This document shows, in pieces, positions 24,643 to 33,984 of a stretch of DNA of 64,000 nt. Under the pieces are notes generated by a model. The model had not been told where the DNA came from, made no database searches, and saw nothing but the letters and a program-made list of their open reading frames with translations. Numbering within the stretch: position 1 is the first letter of the stretch; the number at the start of each line of letters is the position of its first letter. Source of the stretch: Stappia stellulata (GTDB taxonomy: Bacteria; Pseudomonadota; Alphaproteobacteria; Rhizobiales; Stappiaceae); assembly GCF_020176715.1 (NCBI RefSeq), contig NZ_JAIVMF010000004.1, positions 186,001 through 250,000 on the forward strand, in the 5' to 3' direction. Both the position numbers and the translations under genes were made by a program.

Positions 24643-26652
24643 ATGATGGATGGGTTTTCGCGTATCGGCGAAACGCTTGTCGGAAAGATGAGGCTCCTTG
24701 CCATCATGGTGCTGGGCGGCCTCGTGCTTGTCATCATCGTGCAGGCGGAAGCGGTTCTCACGACCGGCGAGGCGGTCAACCGGTCGATGCGCTACGACAT
24801 CGCCATGAACGGGCTGAACGGCAAGCTGGACGCGGTGAATGCGCTGGAACGGGTGTCTCGTTTCGCGGCAACCCGGACGCCTGAAGATGCCCAGGCCGCC
24901 CGTCTGTTCCACAATATCCTGCTGAGCCGCATCGACACCTGGTCCGCCGGGGCCTTCGGGAACTTTGTCGCCACTTCGCCGGAGCGCGTCGCGCTGCTTG
25001 AGCGGGTCCGGGCGCAAGTCTCGGGCCTGTCGCCGCTTTATGCCCGGATCGAGGATCCGGGCGTGCCGGACGAGATCCGCCGAACCCTGGCGCAGGCTGT
25101 CAGCGGACTGATCCGAATCGGCGGTCAGGCGATGATGTCGAACCTGACGGAGGCCGCGGACATCCGGGAGACGCTGCGCGAGCGCCAGCGCTTCCAGAAT
25201 GCGCTCGTCATGGTGCTGATCGTGTTCGGCGCGGTCCTTTTGGCGATGATGTCGTTTCAGGCCAGAGGCCTGCGCCTGGCGCGCGAATCGGCGGAGCGCA
25301 GCGCCCGGAAGTTCGAGCAGGTTGCGCAGCGCGATCCGCTGACGCAGCTCGCCAACCGGCTGGCCTTCGACGCCGCGCTCGACAAGGTGATCGTCGAGGG
25401 CGATGCGGGCGCGGGGCGGCTGGCGGTCTTTGCCATCGACCTCGACGGCTTCAAGGCGGTCAACGACATGCTCGGCCATGCCGCGGGAGACAGTCTCCTG
25501 ATGTCGGTGGCGCGGCGGCTGGAGGAAATCGTCGGCGGCTGGGGCGGCGACGGCCTCGTGTCGCGGCTTGGCGGCGACGAGTTCACGGTGCTGACCAGGG
25601 TGCCGAAGGGCGCGCCGCAGGCCAAGGCCCGGGCCCAGGAAATGATCGACGGTCTGCATGCCGCCCATGGTCTCGACCACGGAAACATCGTCGTCAATGT
25701 CACCATCGGCTACGCCCTGGTCGATGGGCAGACCGCCGATGCCGACTCGGTGGTCCAGAACGCGGATCTTGCCCTGAGCCATGCCAAGGCCGCCGGAAAG
25801 GGGCGCTCCCAGGCCTATGACGCGTCGATGCGCGAGGATGCGACGCGGCGACAGTTGATCGAGGCCGGATTTTCCTGTGCATTGTCGCGGGGCGAGATCG
25901 TGACGCACTACCAGCCCCAGGTGGAGATGGCGACCGGGCGCATCGTCGGCTTCGAGGCGCTGGCGCGCTGGCGCCATGCCGAGCTTGGCTGGATCCCGCC
26001 AAGCGAGTTCATCCGGATCGCGGAAGCCTCGGGCCGGATCGCCGAGATCGGCGAACACATCCTGCGCTCCGCCTGCCGGGACGCCAGCCTGCTGCCGCAG
26101 GACGTGCCGGTGTCCGTCAACCTGTCCGTGGCGCAATTGGCGCGCGCGGACCTGCCGGGCACGGTTGCCGACATCCTGGAAGAGACAGGGTTGCCGCCTG
26201 AGCGCCTCAAGCTTGAAGTGACCGAGAGCATGGTGATGAGCGATTCCACGCGGGCGCTCGCGACCTTGCGGCGGCTCAAGGCGCTCGGCGTGTGGATCGC
26301 GCTCGACGATTTCGGCACGGGCTATTCCGCCTTGTCCTATCTGCGCGACTTCGCCTGGGACGAGTTGAAGGTCGACCGCAGCTTCGTCCAGACCCTGGAA
26401 AGCGATGCGCAAAGCCTGCTGATCATCCGCTCCATCGTCGAGCTGGCGCAGCGTCTCAACATCAGCGTCACGGTGGAAGGGGTGGAGACACCCAGCCAGT
26501 GCGCGCTGCTGCGCCGCGCCGGGTGCCGGGTCGCCCAGGGGTTCTATTACGGCCATGCGGTGCCGGCCGGCGAACTTGCCGGCCAGTTGCTGCGAAGTTT
26601 CGCCCGGGTGCCGTTGCTGGAAAAGCCGGACCTGCTTGGAAAAGGCGCCTGA
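24643..26652 (+). CDS. Membrane GGDEF-EAL cyclic-di-GMP enzyme
   Basis: The 669 residues are arranged as an N-terminal membrane helix (LLAIMVLGGLVLVIIV, residues 17-33), a helical periplasmic domain, a second helix near residue 190 (ALVMVLIVFGAVLLAMM), a GGDEF domain and an EAL domain. The active-site GGDEF is intact near residue 310 (LGGDEFTVL). EAL is intact near residue 438 (FEALARWRH), and the later DDFGTGYSALSYL and ELKVDRSF motifs are present. Both synthesis and hydrolysis of c-di-GMP are therefore possible. The preceding secreted SUOX-like protein is a likely periplasmic input, inferred from the 7-base spacing. Confidence 0.88.
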   Translation: MMDGFSRIGETLVGKMRLLAIMVLGGLVLVIIVQAEAVLTTGEAVNRSMRYDIAMNGLNGKLDAVNALERVSRFAATRTPEDAQAARLFHNILLSRIDTWSAGAFGNFVATSPERVALLERVRAQVSGLSPLYARIEDPGVPDEIRRTLAQAVSGLIRIGGQAMMSNLTEAADIRETLRERQRFQNALVMVLIVFGAVLLAMMSFQARGLRLARESAERSARKFEQVAQRDPLTQLANRLAFDAALDKVIVEGDAGAGRLAVFAIDLDGFKAVNDMLGHAAGDSLLMSVARRLEEIVGGWGGDGLVSRLGGDEFTVLTRVPKGAPQAKARAQEMIDGLHAAHGLDHGNIVVNVTIGYALVDGQTADADSVVQNADLALSHAKAAGKGRSQAYDASMREDATRRQLIEAGFSCALSRGEIVTHYQPQVEMATGRIVGFEALARWRHAELGWIPPSEFIRIAEASGRIAEIGEHILRSACRDASLLPQDVPVSVNLSVAQLARADLPGTVADILEETGLPPERLKLEVTESMVMSDSTRALATLRRLKALGVWIALDDFGTGYSALSYLRDFAWDELKVDRSFVQTLESDAQSLLIIRSIVELAQRLNISVTVEGVETPSQCALLRRAGCRVAQGFYYGHAVPAGELAGQLLRSFARVPLLEKPDLLGKGA

Positions 26653-26841
26653 GGCTCGGGGCGGACGCGCCGGGCCATGCTCGGGTGCGGTTTGCTGTTG
26701 CTGGCGGAAGCTGATAACCAAAACACCGTTGCCGCATCCTGCGGCCAGCCGCCTTCGCGCCGGTTCATGACAATTGCCAAAAGAGGCGCCGGAGGCCAAA
26801 GCAGCCGCCGGGCGCATCGCGTTTCACGGGAGCCTTCTCGC

Positions 26842-27669
26842 ATGTCCGATCCATGCATTATCTGCGTCGCCATCACCGGTTCGGTGCCGAAAAAGTCGGA
26901 CAATCCCGCGGTTCCGATCACCGTCAGCGAGCAGATCGAAAGCACGCAGGAAGCGTTTGAGGCCGGGGCCACCATCGCCCATTGCCATGTGCGCGAGGAC
27001 GACGGCACACCAACCTCCGACCCGGATCGCTTTGCCCGGCTGATGGAGGGGATCAAGACCCATTGTCCGGGCATGATCGTGCAGCTCTCCACCGGCGGCC
27101 GCTCGGGCGCCGGCAAGACACGCGGCGGCATGCTGCCGCTCGCACCCGAAATGGCGTCGCTCTCGGTCGGATCGAACAATTTCCCGACCCGCGTCTACGA
27201 AAACCCGCCCGAGCTGGTCGACTGGCTGGCAAGCGAAATGCGCACCTACAACATCAAGCCCGAGATCGAAGCCTTCGACCTGTCGCACATCTTCCAGGCT
27301 GCGGCGATGGTCGCCGACGGGCGGCTCGCCGCGCCGCTGCATGTGCAGTTCGTCATGGGCGTGAAGAACGCCATGCCGGTCGACCGCCGCGTGTTCGAGT
27401 TTTACGTCGAGACCACCCGGCGGCTGATGCCGGAGGCGACCTGGACGGCGGCGGGCATCGGCCGGCACCAGCTGGAGGTCAGCCGCTGGGCAATGGAAGC
27501 CGGCGGACATTGCCGCACCGGTCTGGAGGACAACATCCGGCTGGACCGCGACACGCTTGCCCCCTCCAATGCAGCTCTGGTGAAACGCACCGCCGATATC
27601 TGCGCCGACTACGGCCGGCATCCGGCAAGCGTTGCGGAGGCACGCGCGATCCTCGGTCTGGAGGCCTAG
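26842..27669 (+). CDS. BKACE (DUF849) beta-keto acid cleavage enzyme
   Basis: The 275-residue TIM-barrel protein has the DUF849 signature: CIICVAITGSVPKKSDNPAVPIT near the start, AGATIAHCHVREDDGTP with the metal-binding His-x-His, VQLSTGGRSGAG and GGHCRTGLEDNIRLD. BKACE enzymes condense beta-keto acids with acetyl-CoA and cleave them, as in carnitine or lysine breakdown. The ATG at 26842 follows CGGGAGCC. The frame extends upstream as unsupported sequence. The gene stands alone, so the substrate cannot be inferred from context. Confidence 0.88.
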   Translation: MSDPCIICVAITGSVPKKSDNPAVPITVSEQIESTQEAFEAGATIAHCHVREDDGTPTSDPDRFARLMEGIKTHCPGMIVQLSTGGRSGAGKTRGGMLPLAPEMASLSVGSNNFPTRVYENPPELVDWLASEMRTYNIKPEIEAFDLSHIFQAAAMVADGRLAAPLHVQFVMGVKNAMPVDRRVFEFYVETTRRLMPEATWTAAGIGRHQLEVSRWAMEAGGHCRTGLEDNIRLDRDTLAPSNAALVKRTADICADYGRHPASVAEARAILGLEA

Positions 27670-27693
27670 CGGGCCACGACCTTCGGCGGTCGG

Positions 27694-27730
27694 TGTCACA
27701 CGAAATTGACATGTGTCAATTTCGTGTGAC
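27694..27730. promoter_or_regulatory. 36-bp perfect palindrome with PpsR/CrtJ-type TGT-N12-ACA box
   Basis: Bases 27695-27711 and 27714-27730 are perfect 17-base inverted repeats around a 2-base centre. TGT at 27694-27696 and ACA at 27709-27711 form TGT-N12-ACA, the consensus of the photosynthesis repressor PpsR/CrtJ. A near match (TGT-N12-ACG) starts at 27714. The element is 42 bases before bchE. No T-tract follows, so a terminator is unlikely. Confidence 0.65.
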
Positions 27731-27771
27731 GGTGTCGGGTGTAACCTTTCCCTTTCACGGGAGGGTTTGCC

Positions 27772-29376
27772 ATGCGCATCGTGCTTGTTCATCCGAATTA
27801 TCATTCCGGCGGCGCCGAGATCGCCGGAAGCTGGCCGCCGGCGTGGGTTGCCTACCTCGCCGGCAGTCTTCGGCGCGCGGGCTTTGACGATATCCACTTC
27901 ATCGACGCGATGACGCATCACATCGACGACGAGGCCCTGGCGGCGCGCCTTGGCGCGCTCCAGCCGGACCTCGTCGGGGTGACGGCGATCACACCGTCCA
28001 TCTATACGGCCGAGCGCGTGCTCGAGGTGGCGCGCGACGCCTGTCCGGACGCGGTGCGGGTGCTTGGCGGCGTCCATGCCACCTTCATGTACAAGCAGGT
28101 GCTGAGCGAGGCGCCGCAGGTCGATGTGATCGTGCGCGGGGAGGGCGAGGAGATCTTCGCCAATCTGGTGACCGCCATCGCCGCCGGGTCCTGGCGCGAT
28201 GCGGTGGGCGGGATCAAGGGGCTGGCCTTCAGGCGCGGCGACGAGATCATCGCAACGCCCGCGGCGCCGACGGTGAAGGACCTGGACGGCATCGACCCCG
28301 ACTGGTCGCTGCTGGAGTGGGAGAACTACATCTATGTGCCCTTGGGCGTTCGCGTCGCGATCCCCAACATGGCGCGCGGCTGTCCCTTCACCTGTTCGTT
28401 CTGCTCGCAGTGGAAGTTCTGGCGCGACTACCGGGTGCGCGACCCGAAGAAGGTCGTCGACGAGATCGAACGGCTGGTGGAGGATCACCAGGTCGGCTTC
28501 TTCATCCTCGCCGACGAGGAACCCACCATCAACCGCAAGAAGTTCATCGCCTTTTGCGAGGAGCTGATCGCGCGCGGCCTGCCCGACAAGGTGAAATGGG
28601 GGATCAACACCCGCGTCACCGACATCCTGCGCGACGAGGCGCTGCTGCCGCTCTACCGCAAGGCGGGGCTGGTGCATGTCTCGCTCGGCACGGAAGCCGC
28701 CGCGCAGCTGAAACTCGACCGGTTCAACAAGGAAACCAAGGTCGCCGACAACCGCCGCGCCATCGAGCTGTTGCGCAACGCGGACATCTTCGTCGAGGCG
28801 CAGTTCATCGTCGGGCTTGACAACGAGACCCCGGAAACGCTGGAAGAGACCTACAAGATGGCGCGGGACTGGAACCCGGACCTCGCCAACTGGGCGATGT
28901 ACACCCCCTGGCCGTTCTCGCCGCTCTACCAGGATCTCGGCGACAAGGTCGAGGTTTTCGACTTCTCCAAGTATAATTTCGTCACGCCGATCATGAAGCC
29001 GGAGGCCATGGACCGGGCGGAACTGCTCGACCGGGTGATGAACAACTACCGGCGCTTCTACATGAAGAAGGCGCTGCTGGACTATCCATGGCGCGGCAGC
29101 GGCTTCCGCCGGCGCTATCTGCTTGGATGCCTGAAGGCGTTTCTCAAGGCCGGGTTCCAGCGCACGTTCTACGACCTCGGCAAGGTCGGCTACTGGGGGC
29201 CGCAGTCGAAGAAGAAGGTCGACTTCCATTTCGACGACACGCGCAAGATCGCCCCGGCCCAGTTGGAAGACTGGGAGGCGGCGGCGGAGCGGGCGCAAAA
29301 GGCGAAGGCGGTGCGAAGCCAGGCGGCGGCGCAAAAGGCCTGCGGCGGCGGCGAGGAGCAGATGGCCGATGCGTGA
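27772..29376 (+). CDS. bchE: Mg-protoporphyrin IX monomethyl ester anaerobic cyclase BchE
   Basis: The 534-residue protein starts [18 protein letters not shown], an N-terminal B12-binding-type domain. The radical SAM core has the cluster motif CPFTCSFC (Cys204, Cys208, Cys211). Phrases such as GRGEGEEIF-like [28 protein letters not shown] and [20 protein letters not shown] are typical of BchE. It makes the fifth ring of bacteriochlorophyll without oxygen. A GGGAGGG ribosome-binding site precedes the ATG. It overlaps bchJ by 8 bases. The C-terminal 40 residues are Ala/Lys-rich and probably non-essential. Confidence 0.93.
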   Translation: MRIVLVHPNYHSGGAEIAGSWPPAWVAYLAGSLRRAGFDDIHFIDAMTHHIDDEALAARLGALQPDLVGVTAITPSIYTAERVLEVARDACPDAVRVLGGVHATFMYKQVLSEAPQVDVIVRGEGEEIFANLVTAIAAGSWRDAVGGIKGLAFRRGDEIIATPAAPTVKDLDGIDPDWSLLEWENYIYVPLGVRVAIPNMARGCPFTCSFCSQWKFWRDYRVRDPKKVVDEIERLVEDHQVGFFILADEEPTINRKKFIAFCEELIARGLPDKVKWGINTRVTDILRDEALLPLYRKAGLVHVSLGTEAAAQLKLDRFNKETKVADNRRAIELLRNADIFVEAQFIVGLDNETPETLEETYKMARDWNPDLANWAMYTPWPFSPLYQDLGDKVEVFDFSKYNFVTPIMKPEAMDRAELLDRVMNNYRRFYMKKALLDYPWRGSGFRRRYLLGCLKAFLKAGFQRTFYDLGKVGYWGPQSKKKVDFHFDDTRKIAPAQLEDWEAAAERAQKAKAVRSQAAAQKACGGGEEQMADA

Positions 29377-29992
29377 GGAGGTCGCGCGCGACGGCGCGGC
29401 CGTGCGGCCTGCCGCGTCCGTGCCATCCGGTCAGGCCGGGGTGATCGGTCCCAACGCCGCCTTGCAGCTGGCGGTCGCCATGACGCAAATGGCGGGGGCG
29501 GAGGAGACCGGCCGGCTGTTTGCCGCAGCCGGACTGTCCGCCTGGCTCGAGACGCCGCCGGGCGAGATGGTTCCGGTCCCGGAGGTTGAGCGCCTCTATG
29601 CGGTTCTCTATCGCGACTGGCCCGAGACAGCGTCCGCCTTTTGTACGCAGGCCGGGTGGCGAACGGCGGATTACCTGATTGCCAATCGCATTCCGGCGCT
29701 TGCGCGCGGCGTGCTGCGGGCGCTTCCAGCCGGTGCGGCCGCGCATCTGCTTGCCCTTGCGGTGGCGCGCAATGCCTGGACCTTTGCAGGCGAGGGCACG
29801 CTGCGGGTGCTGCCGGGGCGACCGATGAAATTCCTCTTGCAGGGGCATCCGCTGGCGCTTGCCGGCTGCCCCTGGCACCGGGCGGTGTTTCAGCGTCTGT
29901 TTCGGGCGTTCGTCAGCCCGCGGGCGGCGGTCGCCCATGTGCCGGCTACCGGCCCCGACGGTCCGGGAGACCTTCTGATCGTCACCTGGTGA
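29369..29992 (+). CDS. bchJ: Bacteriochlorophyll biosynthesis protein BchJ
   Basis: About 207 residues. The region [20 protein letters not shown], the following [18 protein letters not shown] and [13 protein letters not shown], and the Cys/Trp-containing [13 protein letters not shown] fit BchJ. BchJ was first described as a 4-vinyl reductase and is now regarded as an accessory protein with a V4R-like fold that may carry intermediates. Its start overlaps the end of bchE, which is the usual bchE-bchJ pairing. It ends 7 bases from the convergent SGNH hydrolase gene. Confidence 0.85.
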   Translation: MREEVARDGAAVRPAASVPSGQAGVIGPNAALQLAVAMTQMAGAEETGRLFAAAGLSAWLETPPGEMVPVPEVERLYAVLYRDWPETASAFCTQAGWRTADYLIANRIPALARGVLRALPAGAAAHLLALAVARNAWTFAGEGTLRVLPGRPMKFLLQGHPLALAGCPWHRAVFQRLFRAFVSPRAAVAHVPATGPDGPGDLLIVTW

Positions 29993-29999
29993 GACACTT

Positions 30000-30893
30000 T
30001 TAAGCGACGGGCGCGGCCGGCATGCGGTCGGTGAACTTCGCCGCAAGGTCGACGGAGGCTGCCTCTTGCGGATGCAGCTCGTCGTTCCAGCGGCCATCGA
30101 CGACATTGCGCAGGTTCACCACCTGCACATGGGCATGTTCGCCCGCAACCCCCTCGAGCATGTCGTAGAAGGCATCGACAAGATGCCTGAGGATCGCGGC
30201 GATCAGCTCCTCGTCGACGGTCAGGTCGTAGCCTTTCGCGGTGAAAGGGACGGCAAGCCACGGCTGGCCGGCGCGCGGGGCCGGATAATCGTAGCCGTGG
30301 ACGAGCATGGTGACGCCGGTGTCGGCGGCCCTGACGTCGCGGGCGATGAAGTCGTAGCCGCTCGCAAGGGTCGCCACGGCGGAGGCGAGCGCGTCCGGAT
30401 CGATGCAGTCGTGCGGATCCGGGCTGCTGCCCACGGCCTGCCGGTCGCGCAAAAGGGCGACAAGCGCGCTGCCGCCGAGGATATCGTTGCCCCCGCCGGA
30501 AAAGACGAAATAGTCGAAGGTCCCGGAATCCAGCGGTTGGCGGTAGTCGCGCGCGGCCAGCATGTCCGCCAGCGTGTCGCCGGGATAGCCGACGCTGCGG
30601 CTGTAATAGGAGACGTTCTCCTCGATCACGTCGAAGAAGGTCTTCTCGTGGCCGAACAGCGTTGACCATGGCCAGAGGATGTTGATCCAGGAATCGCCGT
30701 CGGCGCACACGCGCACGAGGTTCTCCGCCGGCGCAGTTTCGCTGCTCTGGCGGGCAGCGCGCAGCCGTGCGCGCAGCTCGTCGGTCTCGTCTCGCCCGTC
30801 GGGACCGAAGATCCGATAGGCAAGGGCAACCTCCGGGTCCTTCTTCATCGATCGCCCCGGGAGCCCGAGCATGTCCAGAATTGCCTTTACCAT
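30000..30893 (-). CDS. SGNH/GDSL-like hydrolase
   Basis: The 297-residue protein shows the four SGNH blocks: CADGDSWINI (block I, nucleophile Ser), VGYPGDTLADML (Gly block), FSGGGNDILGG (Asn block) and RWNDELHPQEA (Asp-x-x-His). It is thus a probable esterase or acyl-hydrolase. No signal peptide is visible. The Met at 30893 is preferred over one five codons upstream because GGAGG lies 7 bases before it. It faces bchJ and is followed upstream by a DeoR regulator gene on the same strand. The substrate is unknown. Confidence 0.72.
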   Translation of the reverse strand: MVKAILDMLGLPGRSMKKDPEVALAYRIFGPDGRDETDELRARLRAARQSSETAPAENLVRVCADGDSWINILWPWSTLFGHEKTFFDVIEENVSYYSRSVGYPGDTLADMLAARDYRQPLDSGTFDYFVFSGGGNDILGGSALVALLRDRQAVGSSPDPHDCIDPDALASAVATLASGYDFIARDVRAADTGVTMLVHGYDYPAPRAGQPWLAVPFTAKGYDLTVDEELIAAILRHLVDAFYDMLEGVAGEHAHVQVVNLRNVVDGRWNDELHPQEAASVDLAAKFTDRMPAAPVA

Positions 30894-30982
30894 CGTACCG
30901 CCTCCCATTTCGAGATGGCCTTGATTTTGACTGTATCCCGAAAAAATTCAATCAAAGGGTGTAAGTGCCGCGGCTGCCGGGG

Positions 30983-31780
30983 TCAGGCCCGAATGAGCTC
31001 GGACGGTTCTGCGGGCACGACAATGCGGGTGCCGGCCTGCTGCAGCCGGCGGCGCAGCGCGTCGGGGGGCGGACGGTCGCAGACGACCGCCGCCACGTCG
31101 GTGATATGCCCGCCGCGCACATGCGCCGGCCGGCCGAACTTGCTAGCATCGAGCACGAGATAGGCCTGACGGCAGTTCGCCAGGATCGCCTGGCGGGCCG
31201 TGACCTCCTCTTCGTGGAAGTCGAGCAGCGTGCCGTCGGCATCGACGCCGGCAACGCCGAAGATGCCGATATCGACCTTGTAGCCGGCGAAGAAGCTCTG
31301 GGTTTCCGCGCCCAGGATGTCGCAGTCGCCATGGCGCAGGCGGCCGCCGGCGATGGTGACCTCGAAGCTGTCGCATTGCGAGGCGGCAAAGGCGACATGC
31401 AGGTTGTTGGTGAAGATGCGCAGGTTCTTGTGGTGCACCAGCGCCTGCATCACGATTTCGGGCGTCGTTCCGATGGAAAACGCCAGGGCGGCGCCGTCGC
31501 GCACTTCTTCCGCAACCGCCTCTGCAATCGCGCGCTTGGCCGCGAGATTGAGGATCTGGCGCCGGGCGTAATGCAGGTTTCCCGTCTGGGCCGGCGGTTC
31601 CACCCCGCCATGGGTGCGCCGCAGGATGCCGCGCCGGCACAGTCGCGTGAGATCACGCCGGATGGTCTGGGTCGTGACCCCGAAGCGCCGGGCAAGATCC
31701 TCCACCGAGGCAAACCCGTCCGACTGCACCAGGTCTGCGATGTCGCGCTGGCGCGGCGTGATGTCCCCTTCGCCGAACAT
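30983..31780 (-). CDS. DeoR/GlpR-family transcriptional regulator
   Basis: About 265 residues. The N-terminal helix-turn-helix ITPRQRDIADLVQSDGFASVEDLARRFGVTTQTIRRDL is followed by the DeoR signature LCRRGILRRTHGGVE, then a sugar-phosphate-sensing domain (SIGTTPEIVMQALVHHKNLRIFTNN, GVAGVDADGTLLDFHEEEV). Family members usually repress carbohydrate genes and respond to sugar phosphates. The start at MFGEGD is chosen because it abuts the domain, although the frame extends 17 codons further. It diverges from the mnt operon across a 346-base spacer. Its target is not evident, perhaps the SGNH gene downstream. Confidence 0.82.
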   Translation of the reverse strand: MFGEGDITPRQRDIADLVQSDGFASVEDLARRFGVTTQTIRRDLTRLCRRGILRRTHGGVEPPAQTGNLHYARRQILNLAAKRAIAEAVAEEVRDGAALAFSIGTTPEIVMQALVHHKNLRIFTNNLHVAFAASQCDSFEVTIAGGRLRHGDCDILGAETQSFFAGYKVDIGIFGVAGVDADGTLLDFHEEEVTARQAILANCRQAYLVLDASKFGRPAHVRGGHITDVAAVVCDRPPPDALRRRLQQAGTRIVVPAEPSELIRA

Positions 31781-32017
31781 GGATGCGACGATGCTCCCTG
31801 GTTGTCTGCGGAGGCTCGCCCGAAGAGGCAAGCCGTTCGGGTGATCGTTGAACTACGTTCATATGAACATAGCGTGACGCGACGGTGCCGTCCCCGTCGC
31901 GCGGCCGCTTTTCCCTATTTTGCGCAAAGGAGCTCGCGCGCGATCCGGCAGGGGCGCATTGCCGTAAACGCAATCAGGCTATGCCCGCGTGCTGGCGCGA
32001 CAGGGCTTGGCTCGTTT

Positions 32018-32069
32018 TTGCAAATGGTTCTCATTTTCATTGACAGTTGCAAATCATTCTCATATTCAT
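32018..32069 (+). promoter_or_regulatory. Tandem Fur-family (Fur/Mur-type) boxes upstream of mntA
   Basis: Two 23-base direct repeats, starting TTGCAAATGGTTCTCATT at 32018 and TTGCAAATCATTCTCATA at 32047, match at 20 of 23 positions and are 29 bases apart. The AATxxTTCTCATxTTCAT pattern resembles Fur/Mur operators. The second ends 58 bases before the mntA ATG, so metal-dependent repression is likely. The rest of the 31781-32126 spacer holds no gene. Confidence 0.6.
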
Positions 32070-32126
32070 GTTGGGCGCGGACCGGAGACGGCCGCGCAAG
32101 GACAGGCAAAGAGGCGAGGTTGGTAA

Positions 32127-33107
32127 ATGCGCGACTGGACGAGACGGCAACTGGTGGTCGGCGCCGCGGCGCTTGGTCTGATGCTCTCCCTTGCCGCGCC
32201 GTCGCCGCTTCGCGCCGAGGGCGAGGCGCTCAAGGTCGTCGCGACCACGGGCATGATCGCCGACGCCGCGCGTCGCGTCGGTGGCGATGCGGTGACCGTG
32301 CAGGCCCTGATGGGGCCGGGCGTCGATCCGCACTCCTACCGCCAGACCCGCACCGACATCGTCGCGATGGTGAACGCCGATCTCGTGCTGCGCCACGGCC
32401 TCTATCTCGAGGCGCAGATGGAGGACTTTTTCGCCGGTCTCGGCAAACGCAAACCGGTCGTTTCCGTCGCCGAGGTTTTGCCCCGCGACGCGCTGATCGC
32501 CCATGAGGACTATGCCGACAAGTTCGATCCGCACGTCTGGATGGATCCGGACCTGTGGTCCAATGCAATCGTTGCGGTGCGCGATGCGCTGATCGAGGCG
32601 CGGCCGGCGTCGGAAGAGGTCTTCCGCGCCAATGCGGCCGCCCATCTGGAGGAAATCGCCGCACTTGCCGCCTATGCGCGCAAGGTGCAGGCGAGCGTTC
32701 CGCCGGAGGCGCGGGTGCTGGTCACCGCCCATGACGCCTTCAACTATTTCGGCCGGGCCTACGGGTTCGAGGTGCTCGGTATCCAGGGCATTTCCACGCA
32801 AAGCGAGGCCGGATTGCAGCGCGTGTCGGAGCTGGTCGACGTGCTGGTGTCGCGCGGGATCAAGGCGGTCTTCGTGGAATCCTCCGTGTCCGACCGTAGC
32901 GTGCGCGCGCTCATCGAAGGAGCGGCGTCGCGCGGCCATGAGGTCGCCATCGGCGGCGAGCTATTCTCCGATGCCATGGGCGAGGACGGAACCTATGAGG
33001 GGACCTATCTCGGCATGATCGACCACAATGTGACGCTGATCGCGCGGGCGCTGGGCGGCGACGCTCCTGAGCGCGGCGCGACCGGGCGTCTGGCGGCCGG
33101 AAGCTGA
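32127..33107 (+). CDS. mntA: Manganese/zinc ABC transporter substrate-binding protein (TroA/MntA-like)
   Basis: The 326-residue protein has a signal sequence with a twin-arginine-like start (MRDWTRRQLVVGAAALG), cleaved near LRAE. Metal ligands of the cluster A-I family are visible: VDPHSY (His69), FDPHVWMD (His136), TAHDAFNYFGRAYG (His202) and GELFSDAMG (Asp282). The His-His-His-Asp set and the phrase EVLGIQGISTQSEAG fit TroA and B. subtilis MntA, which bind Mn or Zn. Gene order (binding protein, ATPase, long permease, permease) also equals mntABCD. Confidence 0.85.
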   Translation: MRDWTRRQLVVGAAALGLMLSLAAPSPLRAEGEALKVVATTGMIADAARRVGGDAVTVQALMGPGVDPHSYRQTRTDIVAMVNADLVLRHGLYLEAQMEDFFAGLGKRKPVVSVAEVLPRDALIAHEDYADKFDPHVWMDPDLWSNAIVAVRDALIEARPASEEVFRANAAAHLEEIAALAAYARKVQASVPPEARVLVTAHDAFNYFGRAYGFEVLGIQGISTQSEAGLQRVSELVDVLVSRGIKAVFVESSVSDRSVRALIEGAASRGHEVAIGGELFSDAMGEDGTYEGTYLGMIDHNVTLIARALGGDAPERGATGRLAAGS

Positions 33108-33162
33108 ACCCGCTATCGTCGCGACACCCGCAACGCCGCCGTCGGGCGGCAGGGAGCCATGA

Positions 33163-33978
33163 ATGTCTGCGCCCAAGCTTGAACTTGCTGCCAAAGACGG
33201 TGCCCGGGCGCCGTCGCCCACGGAAATCGCCAATGCGTCGCTGGCGCTCAGCGAGATCACGGTCTCCTATGGCGAGAAGCCGGCGGTGTTTTCCGTCGAT
33301 GCCGCGCTTCCCCGCGAAAGCATGGTCGCGATCATCGGCCCGAACGGGGCGGGAAAATCCACGCTCCTGAAGGCCGCGCTCGGCATCGTGCCGCGGCTGT
33401 CCGGCAGCGTGCGTGTGTTCGGCCAGGAGATCGAGCGCGCCCGCGACCGGGTGGCCTATGTGCCGCAGCGCGCCTCGGTCGACTGGGATTTCCCCACGCG
33501 GGTGATCGACGTCGTGCTGATGGGCCTCTACCGCGAGCTCGGGCTCCTGCGCTTCGTACGCAAGGCGCACCGGGAGCGCGCGCGTGCCTGCCTGGAGCGG
33601 GTCGGCATGGCCGACTTCGCGGAGCGTCAGATCGGCCAGCTCTCGGGCGGTCAGCAGCAGCGCGTCTTCCTGGCCCGCGCGCTGGCGCAGGATGCGGATC
33701 TCTATCTGCTCGACGAGCCCTTCGCCGGCGTGGATGCGGCGACCGAAAAGGCGATCATCGACGTGCTGCATACGCTGAAGGCGGCGCGCAAGACCGTGGT
33801 TTGCGTCCATCACGACCTGGCGACGGTGGTCGATTATTTCGACCACGTGCTCCTGATCAACGTGCGCAAGATCGCCGAAGGGCCGACGGCCACCACCTTT
33901 ACCTCGGACAATCTCCAGGCAACCTACGGCGGGCGGCTGGCCTCCACCCATATCGACCAGCTCAAGCTGTCGAGCTGA
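33163..33978 (+). CDS. mntB: Manganese/zinc ABC transporter ATP-binding protein
   Basis: This 271-residue ATPase has Walker [14 protein letters not shown], the family-specific [27 protein letters not shown], signature [15 protein letters not shown], Walker [13 protein letters not shown] and the switch [16 protein letters not shown]. The [11 protein letters not shown] segment is typical of Mn/Zn/Fe importers. The ATG is preceded by AGGGAG. It follows mntA by 55 bases and precedes mntC by 6, so it belongs to the same transcript. Confidence 0.9.
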   Translation: MSAPKLELAAKDGARAPSPTEIANASLALSEITVSYGEKPAVFSVDAALPRESMVAIIGPNGAGKSTLLKAALGIVPRLSGSVRVFGQEIERARDRVAYVPQRASVDWDFPTRVIDVVLMGLYRELGLLRFVRKAHRERARACLERVGMADFAERQIGQLSGGQQQRVFLARALAQDADLYLLDEPFAGVDAATEKAIIDVLHTLKAARKTVVCVHHDLATVVDYFDHVLLINVRKIAEGPTATTFTSDNLQATYGGRLASTHIDQLKLSS

Positions 33979-33984
33979 TCGGCC

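Noticed and set aside
27695-27730. Reading the bchE-upstream palindrome as a rho-independent terminator of the BKACE gene
   Set aside because: The hairpin would have a 2-base loop and no T-run follows. The TGT-N12-ACA content and its position before bchE fit an operator better.
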